From Bryobacter sp. (GTDB lineage Bacteria; Acidobacteriota; Terriglobia; Bryobacterales; Bryobacteraceae), in contig JALHNH010000031.1 of the NCBI GenBank assembly GCA_022843625.1, positions 1 to 64,000 on the forward strand: DNA of 64,000 nucleotides. The letters run 5' to 3'. This document shows positions 50,209 through 59,074 of this stretch, one piece after another. Below the pieces are notes generated by a model. The model worked only from the letters and a program-made list of their open reading frames with translations, did not search any database and was not told the origin of the DNA. A program made the position numbers and the translations under genes. Within the stretch, counting starts at the first letter, position 1; every line of letters begins with the position of its first letter.

Positions 50209-51846
50209 GTGAGAGCATTACTGATTCTGTTGGCAGCCGTGTGGACATTGCATGGCGAAGACTGGCAGAAGATCAACGCGGGTCCCTTTGAAATCTACAC
50301 GTCAGGTGACGTGAAGGCGGCCAAGGTCTTGCTCGGCACGCTGGAGCAAATGCGCGGGCAATTTGGCGATCTGTTGGGGCTGACAGACCCGAAGCCACTG
50401 TGGCCGGTGCGGATTGTGATTGCCAAAGGACAGCGCCCGGGCAAGCTGATGCTCACCTCCAATGTACACAGCCTGCTGCTGGGCGACGCGGTGATGACGC
50501 AGGCTCAGAAGCGCGAGATGTTGCAACTATTGCTCGACACGAATGCGGGGCCGCTTGAGCCGACGCTTGAGGATGCTGTCCTGACAGTTCTGAGCAGCAT
50601 CGACGCTGAGCGGGTTCGCGTGACGGTGGGAGCACTGCCTGCAGCCGACAAGCAGACTGCGGATTGGGTGCTAATGCAATACCTGGTAACCAACGATACC
50701 TATCGCGGACGAGTACGCGTTTTCTTGTCGAACCTGATGAAGGGCACCGACAAACCGACAGCGCTACGCAACGGATTTGAAAAAGAAGAAGCCGAATTGC
50801 GCGCAGAAGCTACAACCGCGCGCTCAGCATTTGTGCCGGTCACCTATAGCGCGAGACCCATCTTGCCGGAGCGGGATTACCGGGCTCGCGAAATCGAAGT
50901 GGGTATGGGCCGCTTGCAGTTGGCCATTGCCCAGTTGACGGACGAGAAGTTACGCGACGGTGCACGGCGAGTTTGTTCAGCTCAGTCTGCGGCAGAACCT
51001 GAAGCGCAGGCTTGCGTGGCAGCAGCCTATGCGCTGGACGGCAAACCCGACCTGGCGGCGATCGAAGCAGAGAAAGCACTTACGATCCCTCGTATGCTTT
51101 ACCTTGCGGCAGTGGGCCAGCCGGACCGTCTGAAGCATCAGCAACATCTCTTTACGGCCTTGCAACTGAAGGTGATCTATCCGGAGGCCGCGCTCGCGTT
51201 TGCATCGAAAGAGAATGATCCCATCAAGGCGCACAAAGCTCTGAAGGATGCTTCCAGCGCAGCGCTGCGGGATGCAAAGTATCAGGGGCAACTCGCCAAG
51301 TGGGCACAGGCCGCCGGGCTCTTTACCGAGGAGTCAAAGGCCTGGGCGGCGGCTGAGCGCGCGGCATTTGATCCGACAGAGAAAGAAGCCTTGAGGCAGT
51401 TGCGTCTTGGTGCACAAGATCGTCGCTACGAGGCCGAAGCTCAGGCCCGGCGAGATGCTGAGGCGGCGAGGATCAAGGATATTGAACGGGTGAAGCAGGA
51501 GAGTTTGCGGCGCGTGAGAGAAGCTGAAGCGAAGGCGCGTGGCCAGATGGTGCCGCTTGAACCGGGAACTAAAGTTGAGCAATGGTGGGACGGTGAAACA
51601 CCGACCGGGACTCTGGTTGGCGTTCTGACAAGGGTGGATTGTATGGGCGGCGGCAAAGCGCGATTTGCGATTCGGGATAGCGCTGGGAAGGTGGTGCTTT
51701 ATGATGTGGAGAACCCTGCGAAGCTGGTGTTGAGCGGAGCGGGCGCGGAGACCTTCAGCTTCAGTTGTGGAGTTCAAAAGCAACCACGTAAGGTGAAGGC
51801 AGGATTCAAGGAGAAGAAATTGCTGGCCATGGAATTGTTGCCTTAG
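50209..51846 (+). CDS. Secreted hypothetical protein
   Basis: A 545-residue protein with a signal peptide (about 1-16, ending LHG). The first part, DWQKINAGPFEIYTSGDVKAAKVLLGTLEQMRGQFGDLLGL, is seen in acidobacterial peptidase-like or TPR-like secreted proteins but no catalytic motif remains. A highly charged, alanine-rich helix (about 375-450) is probably a coiled coil. The C-terminus is a beta domain with WWDGETPTGTLVGVLTRVDC. GTG at 50209 is the start. The MFS gene begins directly after its stop. Confidence 0.78.
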   Translation: MRALLILLAAVWTLHGEDWQKINAGPFEIYTSGDVKAAKVLLGTLEQMRGQFGDLLGLTDPKPLWPVRIVIAKGQRPGKLMLTSNVHSLLLGDAVMTQAQKREMLQLLLDTNAGPLEPTLEDAVLTVLSSIDAERVRVTVGALPAADKQTADWVLMQYLVTNDTYRGRVRVFLSNLMKGTDKPTALRNGFEKEEAELRAEATTARSAFVPVTYSARPILPERDYRAREIEVGMGRLQLAIAQLTDEKLRDGARRVCSAQSAAEPEAQACVAAAYALDGKPDLAAIEAEKALTIPRMLYLAAVGQPDRLKHQQHLFTALQLKVIYPEAALAFASKENDPIKAHKALKDASSAALRDAKYQGQLAKWAQAAGLFTEESKAWAAAERAAFDPTEKEALRQLRLGAQDRRYEAEAQARRDAEAARIKDIERVKQESLRRVREAEAKARGQMVPLEPGTKVEQWWDGETPTGTLVGVLTRVDCMGGGKARFAIRDSAGKVVLYDVENPAKLVLSGAGAETFSFSCGVQKQPRKVKAGFKEKKLLAMELLP

Positions 51847-53049
51847 ATGAACGCTGCAAACCGGTGGTGGGTGGTTGCGATCTTCTATTTATCCTCAAGC
51901 ATCAACTATCTGGACCGCCAGATTCTTGCTGCCGTCTCTCCTGCCTTCATGAACGAGTTCCATTTGAACTACGAGCAGTACGGGTGGATTCTGACCGGCT
52001 TCGGCTTGATATACATGCTGAGTTCTCCCGTGATGGGATGGTTTCTCGACAAGGTGGGCCTGAATTTTGGAACCTCAGCCGCGCTGGCCTGGTGGAGCAT
52101 TGCCGGCATGGCACGTGGGTTCACATCAGGCCTGAGCGGTCTGATCGCCACTCACAGTTTGATGGCGGTAGGAGAATCGGCGGGAATCCCCTCTACAGCA
52201 AAAGCGGCGCAAACTTACCTCAAGCAGGAGGAACGCGCCATCGGCAGCTCCATGTCGCAACTGGGCCTGGTGCTTGGGGGCTTGCTGGCAACGATCATTG
52301 CGAATTACTGCATCAACAATTGGGGATGGAGAAGCGCATTCTTCGCAGCCGGCTGGCTGGGATTTCTCTGGATTCCTCTGTGGTGGTGGGCCTCAAAGAA
52401 GGCACCAACACAACCGGCAAGTATTGAGTCTAGCGGCTTTAACGTCCGTAGCATCCTGAAGCTTCCTCAAACCTGGGGCTTCGTCGTAGCCAACATTCTT
52501 TCACTTGGGATCTTTCTGTTCTGGACCTTCTGGACCAATCACTACTTCGTGAAAACCTTTGGGATGTCGGTGCAGGATGCAAACAACCTCTCTCCTCTCC
52601 TGCAGGCAATTTCACTGGTTGGTTCCTTCCTCGGTGGTTGGGCATCGATGCAGCTGATCCGCAGAGGCTGGGCTCCGTTGGCAGCCAGGCGGCGTGTTTA
52701 TCTTTTCGGAGCGATTGGAATGATGTTGTCGGCCGTCGTACCGCTGGCTCCGAGTGTGACGTGGGCTGTGGTCTTCATCTCGTTAAGCTATTTCGCATCT
52801 TCAGCCGCAAGCGTAAATTTGTATACGATGCCGCTCGATGCCTATGGGGGGAGCAGCGCGGCGTTTAGTGTTTCATTGCTTACCGGTGGCTATGGCCTTT
52901 TGCAGCTCTTCGCGTATCCATTAATCGGCAGAATCGCAGACCAACATGGATTTGCACCGATCTGCATCGCCATTGCGTTTCCTCCGCTGCTTGCCTATCT
53001 CATTCTGGAGCTGACCAAGCCTCGTGCCTCGCAGACGCTACGTACTTAG
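51847..53049 (+). CDS. MFS transporter, anion:cation symporter-like
   Basis: A 400-residue transporter with about 12 membrane helices. SINYLDRQILAAVSPAFMNEFHLNYEQYGWILTGFGLIYM and MGWFLDKVGLNFGTSAAL match the hexuronate/anion:cation symporter group, so an organic acid or sugar acid is a likely substrate. It starts right after the previous stop with no gap and ends overlapping the glycosyltransferase start by 26 bases, making one transcription unit. Confidence 0.9.
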   Translation: MNAANRWWVVAIFYLSSSINYLDRQILAAVSPAFMNEFHLNYEQYGWILTGFGLIYMLSSPVMGWFLDKVGLNFGTSAALAWWSIAGMARGFTSGLSGLIATHSLMAVGESAGIPSTAKAAQTYLKQEERAIGSSMSQLGLVLGGLLATIIANYCINNWGWRSAFFAAGWLGFLWIPLWWWASKKAPTQPASIESSGFNVRSILKLPQTWGFVVANILSLGIFLFWTFWTNHYFVKTFGMSVQDANNLSPLLQAISLVGSFLGGWASMQLIRRGWAPLAARRRVYLFGAIGMMLSAVVPLAPSVTWAVVFISLSYFASSAASVNLYTMPLDAYGGSSAAFSVSLLTGGYGLLQLFAYPLIGRIADQHGFAPICIAIAFPPLLAYLILELTKPRASQTLRT

Positions 53050-54574
53050 CTTCGCCAATGGCCCTCAAGACCGCGTGGTATCGATGCGGAGAGAACTCAA
53101 CGCGATCCTGCCGGGCTTCGAACATCGCGAAATAGAGCTTTTGCCGGGCGAGAGCGCCGGCAGCCTGTGGCTTCGGCTGATGCGGGACTTTGCTCCATTC
53201 TCGATTGCCCACACAGCGGCATTGCTTGGCCCTGACACAAACCAAAGCGTATTCAGGGCCGCGCTGGCGCTAGCGCCCACACGAATGCTGGCCTACGACT
53301 CGCACGGAGAGCGCTACCACCTAAGCTGGAAATCGCCCGTCAGTTCCCTGCTCTTCTGCAAGGGTTGGCCTGTGGATCAAATCCACTTGCGGCCCTGGCG
53401 GGACAACACTCTCCATTACCCCGAGATCTTGGAACTTCCAGGCCGCCCGGCAGAGCCCGCAAAGAAAACCGTAGCTATCCTCTCGCCCTACTTGCCCTGG
53501 CCTTTAAGCCATGGAGGTGCCGTACGCATCTACAATCTGCTCAAGGTGTGTTCGAGTCATTACAACCTGCATCTGCTCGCCTTTTCCGAGTCTAAAGACG
53601 CTGCCGAGCTTGGCCCGCTTAAAGAGATCTGTTGTGGGGTGACCCTTGTGCAGAAGCCGGAATTCCGGCGCTTGCGTTGGGCCAGCCTGCGTCCCGCGGA
53701 AGTAGTTGAATATGACACCCCGGCAATGCATGAAGCGTTGCGAAGCGTAAAGCGTGACCTCTTGCAAACCGAGTTTACGCAAGTTGCCGGCTACGGAGGC
53801 GATGTCCTGGTAGAACACGACGTAACGATGGATCTGGCGGCTCAGGAGCATGCCCGGCTGGGCTCATGGTCGAGTTGGTGGAGTCTACGCCGCTGGCAAA
53901 CATTTGAGCGAAAAGCACTCACGAAATTCAGAGGCGTTGTGGTGATGAGCGAAAAAGATCGCCTCGCGATTGGGGGCCGGGTGATCCCGAACGGCGTCGA
54001 TCTGGAACGCTATATTCCCGAGCCAGAACAAAATGGGGCCCGCATGTTGTTTATCGGGAGCTTCCGGCACTTCCCAAATGCCCTTGCGTTTCGCTTTCTG
54101 CTGGAAGAGTTCTGGCCGAAGCTCAAGAACTTGCTGCCAGAAGCAACGCTCGATGTAGTTGCCGGGCCAAGCCCTGATCTCTACTATCCCTTTGGATCGA
54201 TCCCGTCAGCTGAAGGCGTGAAGCTGCATTCGTTTGTCAGCGATGTCCGGCCACTCTACAATGCCGCCAACCTGGTTCTGATTCCAACTCCCGTATCGGC
54301 CGGAACCAACATCAAGGCGCTGGAGGCTATGGCGATGGAGCGGGCCATGTTGAGTACCCCAAGTGGAGTTAACGGATTGGAACTCAAGCACGGCCAAGAT
54401 GTCTGGATTGCCGAAGGCGCACAAGCCTTTGCTGACGCAGCGGCTCGGTTGTTACAAGACCCGCACCTGCGCCAGAGCCTGGCCCGCAAGGCTCGCGCAG
54501 TGGTAGCGGCAAACTTCGATTGGCGTGCGATTGGGCGCGAGCAGGAGGCCTTATGGGAAAGCCTGTTGTCCTGA
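53024..54574 (+). CDS. GT4-like glycosyltransferase
   Basis: A 516-residue enzyme. An N-terminal extension (about 1-140) precedes the GT-B core, which begins KTVAILSPYLPWPLSHGGAVRIYNLLK. The C-terminal half has the donor site pattern: VIPNGVDLERY, MLFIGSFRHFPN, VRPLYNAANLVLIPTPVSAGTNIKALEAMAMERAML. Substrates are probably polysaccharide or surface glycan precursors. GTG at 53024 is the start, inside the MFS gene. The acetyltransferase gene overlaps its 3' end by 22 bases. Confidence 0.9.
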   Translation: MPRRRYVLSFANGPQDRVVSMRRELNAILPGFEHREIELLPGESAGSLWLRLMRDFAPFSIAHTAALLGPDTNQSVFRAALALAPTRMLAYDSHGERYHLSWKSPVSSLLFCKGWPVDQIHLRPWRDNTLHYPEILELPGRPAEPAKKTVAILSPYLPWPLSHGGAVRIYNLLKVCSSHYNLHLLAFSESKDAAELGPLKEICCGVTLVQKPEFRRLRWASLRPAEVVEYDTPAMHEALRSVKRDLLQTEFTQVAGYGGDVLVEHDVTMDLAAQEHARLGSWSSWWSLRRWQTFERKALTKFRGVVVMSEKDRLAIGGRVIPNGVDLERYIPEPEQNGARMLFIGSFRHFPNALAFRFLLEEFWPKLKNLLPEATLDVVAGPSPDLYYPFGSIPSAEGVKLHSFVSDVRPLYNAANLVLIPTPVSAGTNIKALEAMAMERAMLSTPSGVNGLELKHGQDVWIAEGAQAFADAAARLLQDPHLRQSLARKARAVVAANFDWRAIGREQEALWESLLS

Positions 54575-54966
54575 GAGAAGGTGTGGCCGAGGATTGGGCA
54601 AAGTTTCGCGATTTGATTGCCGTCAGTGCTGGGGCAGCAACCTGGGCAGACGGCTATCCGTCGCTGGTGGCCGAGATCGACAACCAGCTCGCCGGCTTTG
54701 CCCTGTACCGGGTAATAGCAGGCGAAGGCGAGTTGCTGAATCTTGCCGTGCACCCATCAGCCAGACGCAGCGGTGTGGGCAGGGCCTTGCTGCAACAGAT
54801 GATGCAACTCGCTGAGCTTTGGCACCTTGAAGTTCGTGAATCGAACATGGCCGCAATCGGTCTTTATCGATCGCTGGGTTTCGTGCAGGTGGGAAGGCGC
54901 TCTGCATACTACGCGGATGGCGAAGCAGCAATTTTGTTTTCTGCTGAGGGGTTGTCACCAAAGTGA
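54553..54966 (+). CDS. GNAT acetyltransferase, RimI-like
   Basis: A 137-residue GNAT domain. The acetyl-CoA site is LLNLAVHPSARRSGVGRALLQQMM (R-x-x-G-x-G/A). The end NMAAIGLYRSLGFVQVGRRSAYY is the RimI-like peptide region. AGGAGG stands 4 bases before the ATG at 54553, so the earlier start of the open frame is rejected. It acetylates an N-terminus or amine; the target is unknown. It overlaps the glycosyltransferase gene, suggesting cotranslation. Confidence 0.92.
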   Translation: MGKPVVLREGVAEDWAKFRDLIAVSAGAATWADGYPSLVAEIDNQLAGFALYRVIAGEGELLNLAVHPSARRSGVGRALLQQMMQLAELWHLEVRESNMAAIGLYRSLGFVQVGRRSAYYADGEAAILFSAEGLSPK

Positions 54967-55042
54967 AATAGTGTTAAGACTATGGGCAACGGCAGGTCAG
55001 ACAGCCTTGCCGGTGGATTCCAAATCAAGGAGGAACCATCCT

Positions 55043-55276
55043 ATGACGTTATTGAATGATGAAGAAATAAAGACTCAGCTCATGAATCTGGACCCGGAAT
55101 TTCGCCGAGTGGCGACGCAGCATTCCGACTACTCGCGGCTTCTGCATGAGCTTGAGACGAAGTCCCATTTGAGCGAAGCCGAGCTGGCAGAAGAAGCACG
55201 TTTGAAGCGGATCAAACTTGCCTTAAAGGATCAGATGCAAGCGATGGTTTCACACTACGCGACTCAACCTGTTTAA
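55043..55276 (+). CDS. DUF465 (YdcH-like) small protein
   Basis: A 77-residue helical protein with the DUF465 pattern FRRVATQHSDYSRLLHELETKSHLSEAELAEEARLKRIKLALKDQM, including the final KxxLKDxM. AAGGAGG precedes the ATG 8 bases upstream, which fixes the start. The role of this family is unknown. It is followed 15 bases later by a 10-bp hairpin. Confidence 0.93.
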   Translation: MTLLNDEEIKTQLMNLDPEFRRVATQHSDYSRLLHELETKSHLSEAELAEEARLKRIKLALKDQMQAMVSHYATQPV

Positions 55277-55291
55277 GAATTGAAATCAAGC

Positions 55292-55320
55292 CCGGCCCCA
55301 ATCGATTGTGTTGGGGCCGG
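55292..55320. terminator. Hairpin after the DUF465 gene
   Basis: A perfect 10-bp stem (CCGGCCCCAA with TTGGGGCCGG) and a 9-base loop. There is no T-run, so it is a weak terminator or an mRNA 3' stabiliser. Confidence 0.6.
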
Positions 55321-55391
55321 TAGTGTGTAAGGTGGCCAGTGGTGCGGACATCGTACAATCAAGAGAAATCCTAACCGAGAGACTAACCATT

Positions 55392-58300
55392 GTGAAGAAT
55401 CACTGGATCGTGTTCAGTCTGCTCTCGGGTCTAGCCCTGTCGCAAGTTCCATCGAGCAAATCAAAAGTTGTGAGTGGCCGCCTGTACCGGCTCCACATTA
55501 GCGCCTGGCCTGAGAGCCCGAAGCGTGTCGCGATCCGGCATGCTGGCAAAGAATTGGCCGCAAAGACACTCAGCCCCTTCGACCCGGACTGGACGATGTA
55601 TTGGCGAGCCAGCAGCACTGAGGCACCCGTTGCCGATGCCGCGATTCAGTTGGAAGCAGTTGAAGATCCCCTGGCGATTGAATCTTCCTCCAACGCACTT
55701 CACCCCGTAGCAATAGAGCTGGATCGCGACTATCATGCCCTTGCCGACGAGCGTCCATTCTTTACCGGCAAACCAGAAGAGGGGATTCACTGGTACCGCT
55801 TGAAGAACTCGGCAAACGCCCCCCGGATCGCTTATCTAAGCGTTGAAGTTGGGGACCGCGAATTGCCAAGCGACATTGAGACCTTCATTCTCGGTGAAAA
55901 CCAAACATTGAAGCCGTACCGTGTGGGCGGCTATTCGTATCTGCCCGAGGCGACACAAACGATGCCGGGGCTATCCAGCTTTCGAGTTAGAAAACTGGAA
56001 CCGGGTGGGGAGTACCTCCTGCGCGTTGCCGCAAATCATCCAGCCTACACTTTGCGGCTGAGAAGCTATTCGAGCAGCGAGAAGCGCAGCCCTGCTCAAG
56101 CAATTGAGATGGGAATGGACTTTCTAGCCAGCATGGGTGCAGCCTGGCACGCAAATGTTCCGCGGCGGGGAGCTGTCGCAAGTCGCGAGACGTTGCCGCA
56201 TGGGGAGATCCAAGGTTGTGTAGCCTGCCACCCAACCGTGTTTACGATGCGCGGCTATGACACCGCGCTCAAGAATGGATTCCGGGATGTGAACCCGCTA
56301 GCCCGTCAGATGCTGATCGATCAGTTGCAGAATCATCCTAGGCCCTTCCCCGGACATCCCGGCGTAAATTGGACACGTACAATCTTTTCAGCCCGCGCGA
56401 TTTCTTCGCGAGTGAGCCCCTGGACCGCTACCCTGTTGCCATACCTGAAATTGACCGGGACAACGCATTGGGAGGAAGAAGCCGATGGGGCAGCGCCGAA
56501 TGTAAGCCCCTTCGAGATTGCCTACTCACGCTATCTCGCGTTGAAAGAACCCGAGATCGCATTGCAGATCGAGCGGCAGCCCGCAAAGAATCTAATCGAC
56601 CTCAACTGGAAGATTGTCGGTATGGCAGCGCTGGGCAAGCCCACCGGGGCACTAGTCGAAACGCTATTCGAATGGCAAAGGCAGGATGGCCTGTTGCCCC
56701 TGCATTTTGACAAGAACGAAGCAGGAGCGGAATTCATTACCTGGCACTCGCTCTGGGCGCTAGCCAAAGCAGACTTGCAACTCAACGATACGAGGGTGAA
56801 GCGTCTTTACGATCTTTGTCTATCGAGGCAAAAGCCGAGTGGCGAATGGCAAGGGGAGTCGTCGCACAAAGCCTTTGATACTCCCTTTCGGGATACGCAG
56901 TTTGCGGTAATGGCCTTGAGTGAGTTGTCGAGGCAAACGCCAGCGGCTACAGTCGCAACTCCTTCCATGCCCGAAGCAGGTAAAGCAGGAGCACTCGCCC
57001 GTGCGCGCGAGTTGCGCCGCATTGGGGATCGCGCCGAGATACAACGGCTGCTCGAGAGCAGTCTTGCCGTGGAGAGGCTAGCCGGTATTCGGGTCTTCTG
57101 GAGCCACTTTCGAAATCTGACCAACGATCGCGAATTGCTGGCCAGCATCATCCGGGTTGCTGAGGACAAGGAGCCGATCTTGCGCTTCTATGCCGCCAAT
57201 GCCCTCGCACGCTGGTATGGCTGGCAGGCAGACCAAACCGAAATGGCGACAGCGATTCTGAGAACAGTAAGCTCGCGAATCGCAATCGAGACCGACAGCA
57301 CGGTCAAGGGTGCCTGGAAGCAAGCCCTCTATACGATGATCGACGAGAATGAAGGCTATCTCGCCACCTGGAATTCCCAGATCGCCGACGAGGGCGAACA
57401 GGAGAAAACACTGGAAGGGCTCGCAGCGCGCCGCAAACGGGTACAGGAAGCTTTGGCAGTAGTTTTGAGTTCCGCTGGCCCGCGCGCGAAAGAGTCCCTT
57501 TTGCAGGCGCTGTGGGATCACCCGCAACGCCATGCCGGATTGCCTCCCGATCTGGCCGACCGGAGCGAAGTGGTTTTGCCGGCCTACTTTACCGAGTACG
57601 CGCAGGGCGTCGACACGCTGCATCGGGGCGGCTATGAGCCACATCTGCAAACTGCAGCTTTTCGCTACAGAACTGCAAACCGCTTCTTCAAGACTCGCGT
57701 TGGAAACGACAGCGAGCTGCCCGATCTTGGCGAGGTAGAGCCTACTCTCGAATTCGAGCTTCTACTGTGCCTCAAGAGCGGTGATGGGGTCCTGGTGCGT
57801 AGCACGCTCAACGCTCTAAGCGTCTTTCCCGCGGGATTGAGCGGCCGCCTTGCTATTGCAGTGGTTGGCTTGGCTGCCGGCCCACACGCACAGGACGTTC
57901 GCTTTGTTTTCGAAAACGATGTTCGCGGCAGGTTGAAACTCGAACAGCCGATTGAGTTCGAGAAGGCGCTAGTGCAGGCTCTGCTGGGAGCACTGAAGCC
58001 AGGGAATGCCGATGCGCTTGAGACACTTTTGCCCGCATTGGCGGCCGTAACGCCAGGCGAAGGTCTGAGCCGGAATCCTGATCTGCAGGGACGCATGGAG
58101 AGCCTCTTGCTGCGTCCTGAAGGTGTCCCGCTGGCAAAGGCATTGGCGGCAAGTGCAGTATTCCCTCACATTGCAGACGGGCCGCTGATTCGTACAACGA
58201 TGATGGAAGCGCTCAGTTCGGGAGACCGTGCACTTGAAACCGCTGCAGTCGAGATTTTCGTAAAAAGCTATATCGCCGAGCCCACCAACCCTGTCCTGGG

Positions 58301-58961
58301 CAAACAATTTGCCGACAAAGCCCAGGGACTGGTTCGACGGCGGATGCTCGATTCGCTGGACCCGTCGCGGTTCTCGCTGCGCCTCTCAGCGCTCAACCGC
58401 TACAATCCCGGCCGTGATGTGGTGCTGCCCGAGGACGCCAACCTCTTCAGCTCGGACGTCGCGCAGCATCTGATTTCAATTGGCATGAAGGATCAAGACC
58501 AACAGGTGCGCCGCGCTGCATCGGAGCTCGTTTGGAACCACGCGGAGCTGACCCGGTTTCGAGGGGCTGCCGGAAAGCAAGAATTGCCGCAGCCAGACTA
58601 TGAATACTTCAAACAAAGAGTGCAGCCCATTCTGACCAAAGTCACCGGAGACGGCCGCGCTTGTGTTTTGTGCCACTCCACTCAAGGCAAATTCCCGTTG
58701 CGCATGGCGGGTAAAGGCGGCTTCAATGAAGCGCAATCGCTGTTCAATTTCAACTCCGTATTGCGGGAAGTCAACCTGGCAGAACCTCAGCGAAGTCTGC
58801 TGCTGCTAAAGCCAACCCGGCCGAACGACAATGCTGGCGATCCTGCACTGCACACCAGCACCCACGGAGGTGGTACTCGCTGGGGCAAAAGCACGCGCGA
58901 GGCGTCAGCATCTGAAGAATATGAGACGATCCTCAACTGGATCCGCGGGGCGAGGCATTAA
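55392..58961 (+). CDS. Large secreted HEAT-repeat protein with two haem c motifs
   Basis: A 1189-residue exported protein (signal peptide ending LALSQ). A C-x-x-C-H motif occurs at Cys276-His280 (GCVACH) and again at Cys1091-His1095 (ACVLCH), consistent with two covalently bound haems. Between them are HEAT-like helical repeats (for example EPILRFYAANALARWYGW) over about 540-1040. The end has a DUF1588-like cytochrome context (LLLLKPTRPNDNAGDPALHTSTHGGGTRW). GTG at 55392 is the start, since the signal peptide begins there. An electron-transfer or sensing role is possible; the function is unknown. Confidence 0.85.
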   Translation: MKNHWIVFSLLSGLALSQVPSSKSKVVSGRLYRLHISAWPESPKRVAIRHAGKELAAKTLSPFDPDWTMYWRASSTEAPVADAAIQLEAVEDPLAIESSSNALHPVAIELDRDYHALADERPFFTGKPEEGIHWYRLKNSANAPRIAYLSVEVGDRELPSDIETFILGENQTLKPYRVGGYSYLPEATQTMPGLSSFRVRKLEPGGEYLLRVAANHPAYTLRLRSYSSSEKRSPAQAIEMGMDFLASMGAAWHANVPRRGAVASRETLPHGEIQGCVACHPTVFTMRGYDTALKNGFRDVNPLARQMLIDQLQNHPRPFPGHPGVNWTRTIFSARAISSRVSPWTATLLPYLKLTGTTHWEEEADGAAPNVSPFEIAYSRYLALKEPEIALQIERQPAKNLIDLNWKIVGMAALGKPTGALVETLFEWQRQDGLLPLHFDKNEAGAEFITWHSLWALAKADLQLNDTRVKRLYDLCLSRQKPSGEWQGESSHKAFDTPFRDTQFAVMALSELSRQTPAATVATPSMPEAGKAGALARARELRRIGDRAEIQRLLESSLAVERLAGIRVFWSHFRNLTNDRELLASIIRVAEDKEPILRFYAANALARWYGWQADQTEMATAILRTVSSRIAIETDSTVKGAWKQALYTMIDENEGYLATWNSQIADEGEQEKTLEGLAARRKRVQEALAVVLSSAGPRAKESLLQALWDHPQRHAGLPPDLADRSEVVLPAYFTEYAQGVDTLHRGGYEPHLQTAAFRYRTANRFFKTRVGNDSELPDLGEVEPTLEFELLLCLKSGDGVLVRSTLNALSVFPAGLSGRLAIAVVGLAAGPHAQDVRFVFENDVRGRLKLEQPIEFEKALVQALLGALKPGNADALETLLPALAAVTPGEGLSRNPDLQGRMESLLLRPEGVPLAKALAASAVFPHIADGPLIRTTMMEALSSGDRALETAAVEIFVKSYIAEPTNPVLGKQFADKAQGLVRRRMLDSLDPSRFSLRLSALNRYNPGRDVVLPEDANLFSSDVAQHLISIGMKDQDQQVRRAASELVWNHAELTRFRGAAGKQELPQPDYEYFKQRVQPILTKVTGDGRACVLCHSTQGKFPLRMAGKGGFNEAQSLFNFNSVLREVNLAEPQRSLLLLKPTRPNDNAGDPALHTSTHGGGTRWGKSTREASASEEYETILNWIRGARH

Positions 58962-59074
58962 AGCACCATTCAAAACCATCTTGAAGAACTTGGTTGCAGC
59001 CATCGGCCAGCCTATCTCTTTAAAAAGCCGCTGCCGGAAGTACAGGCACTTACGCTCTTGAGCAAACCTAAGGC

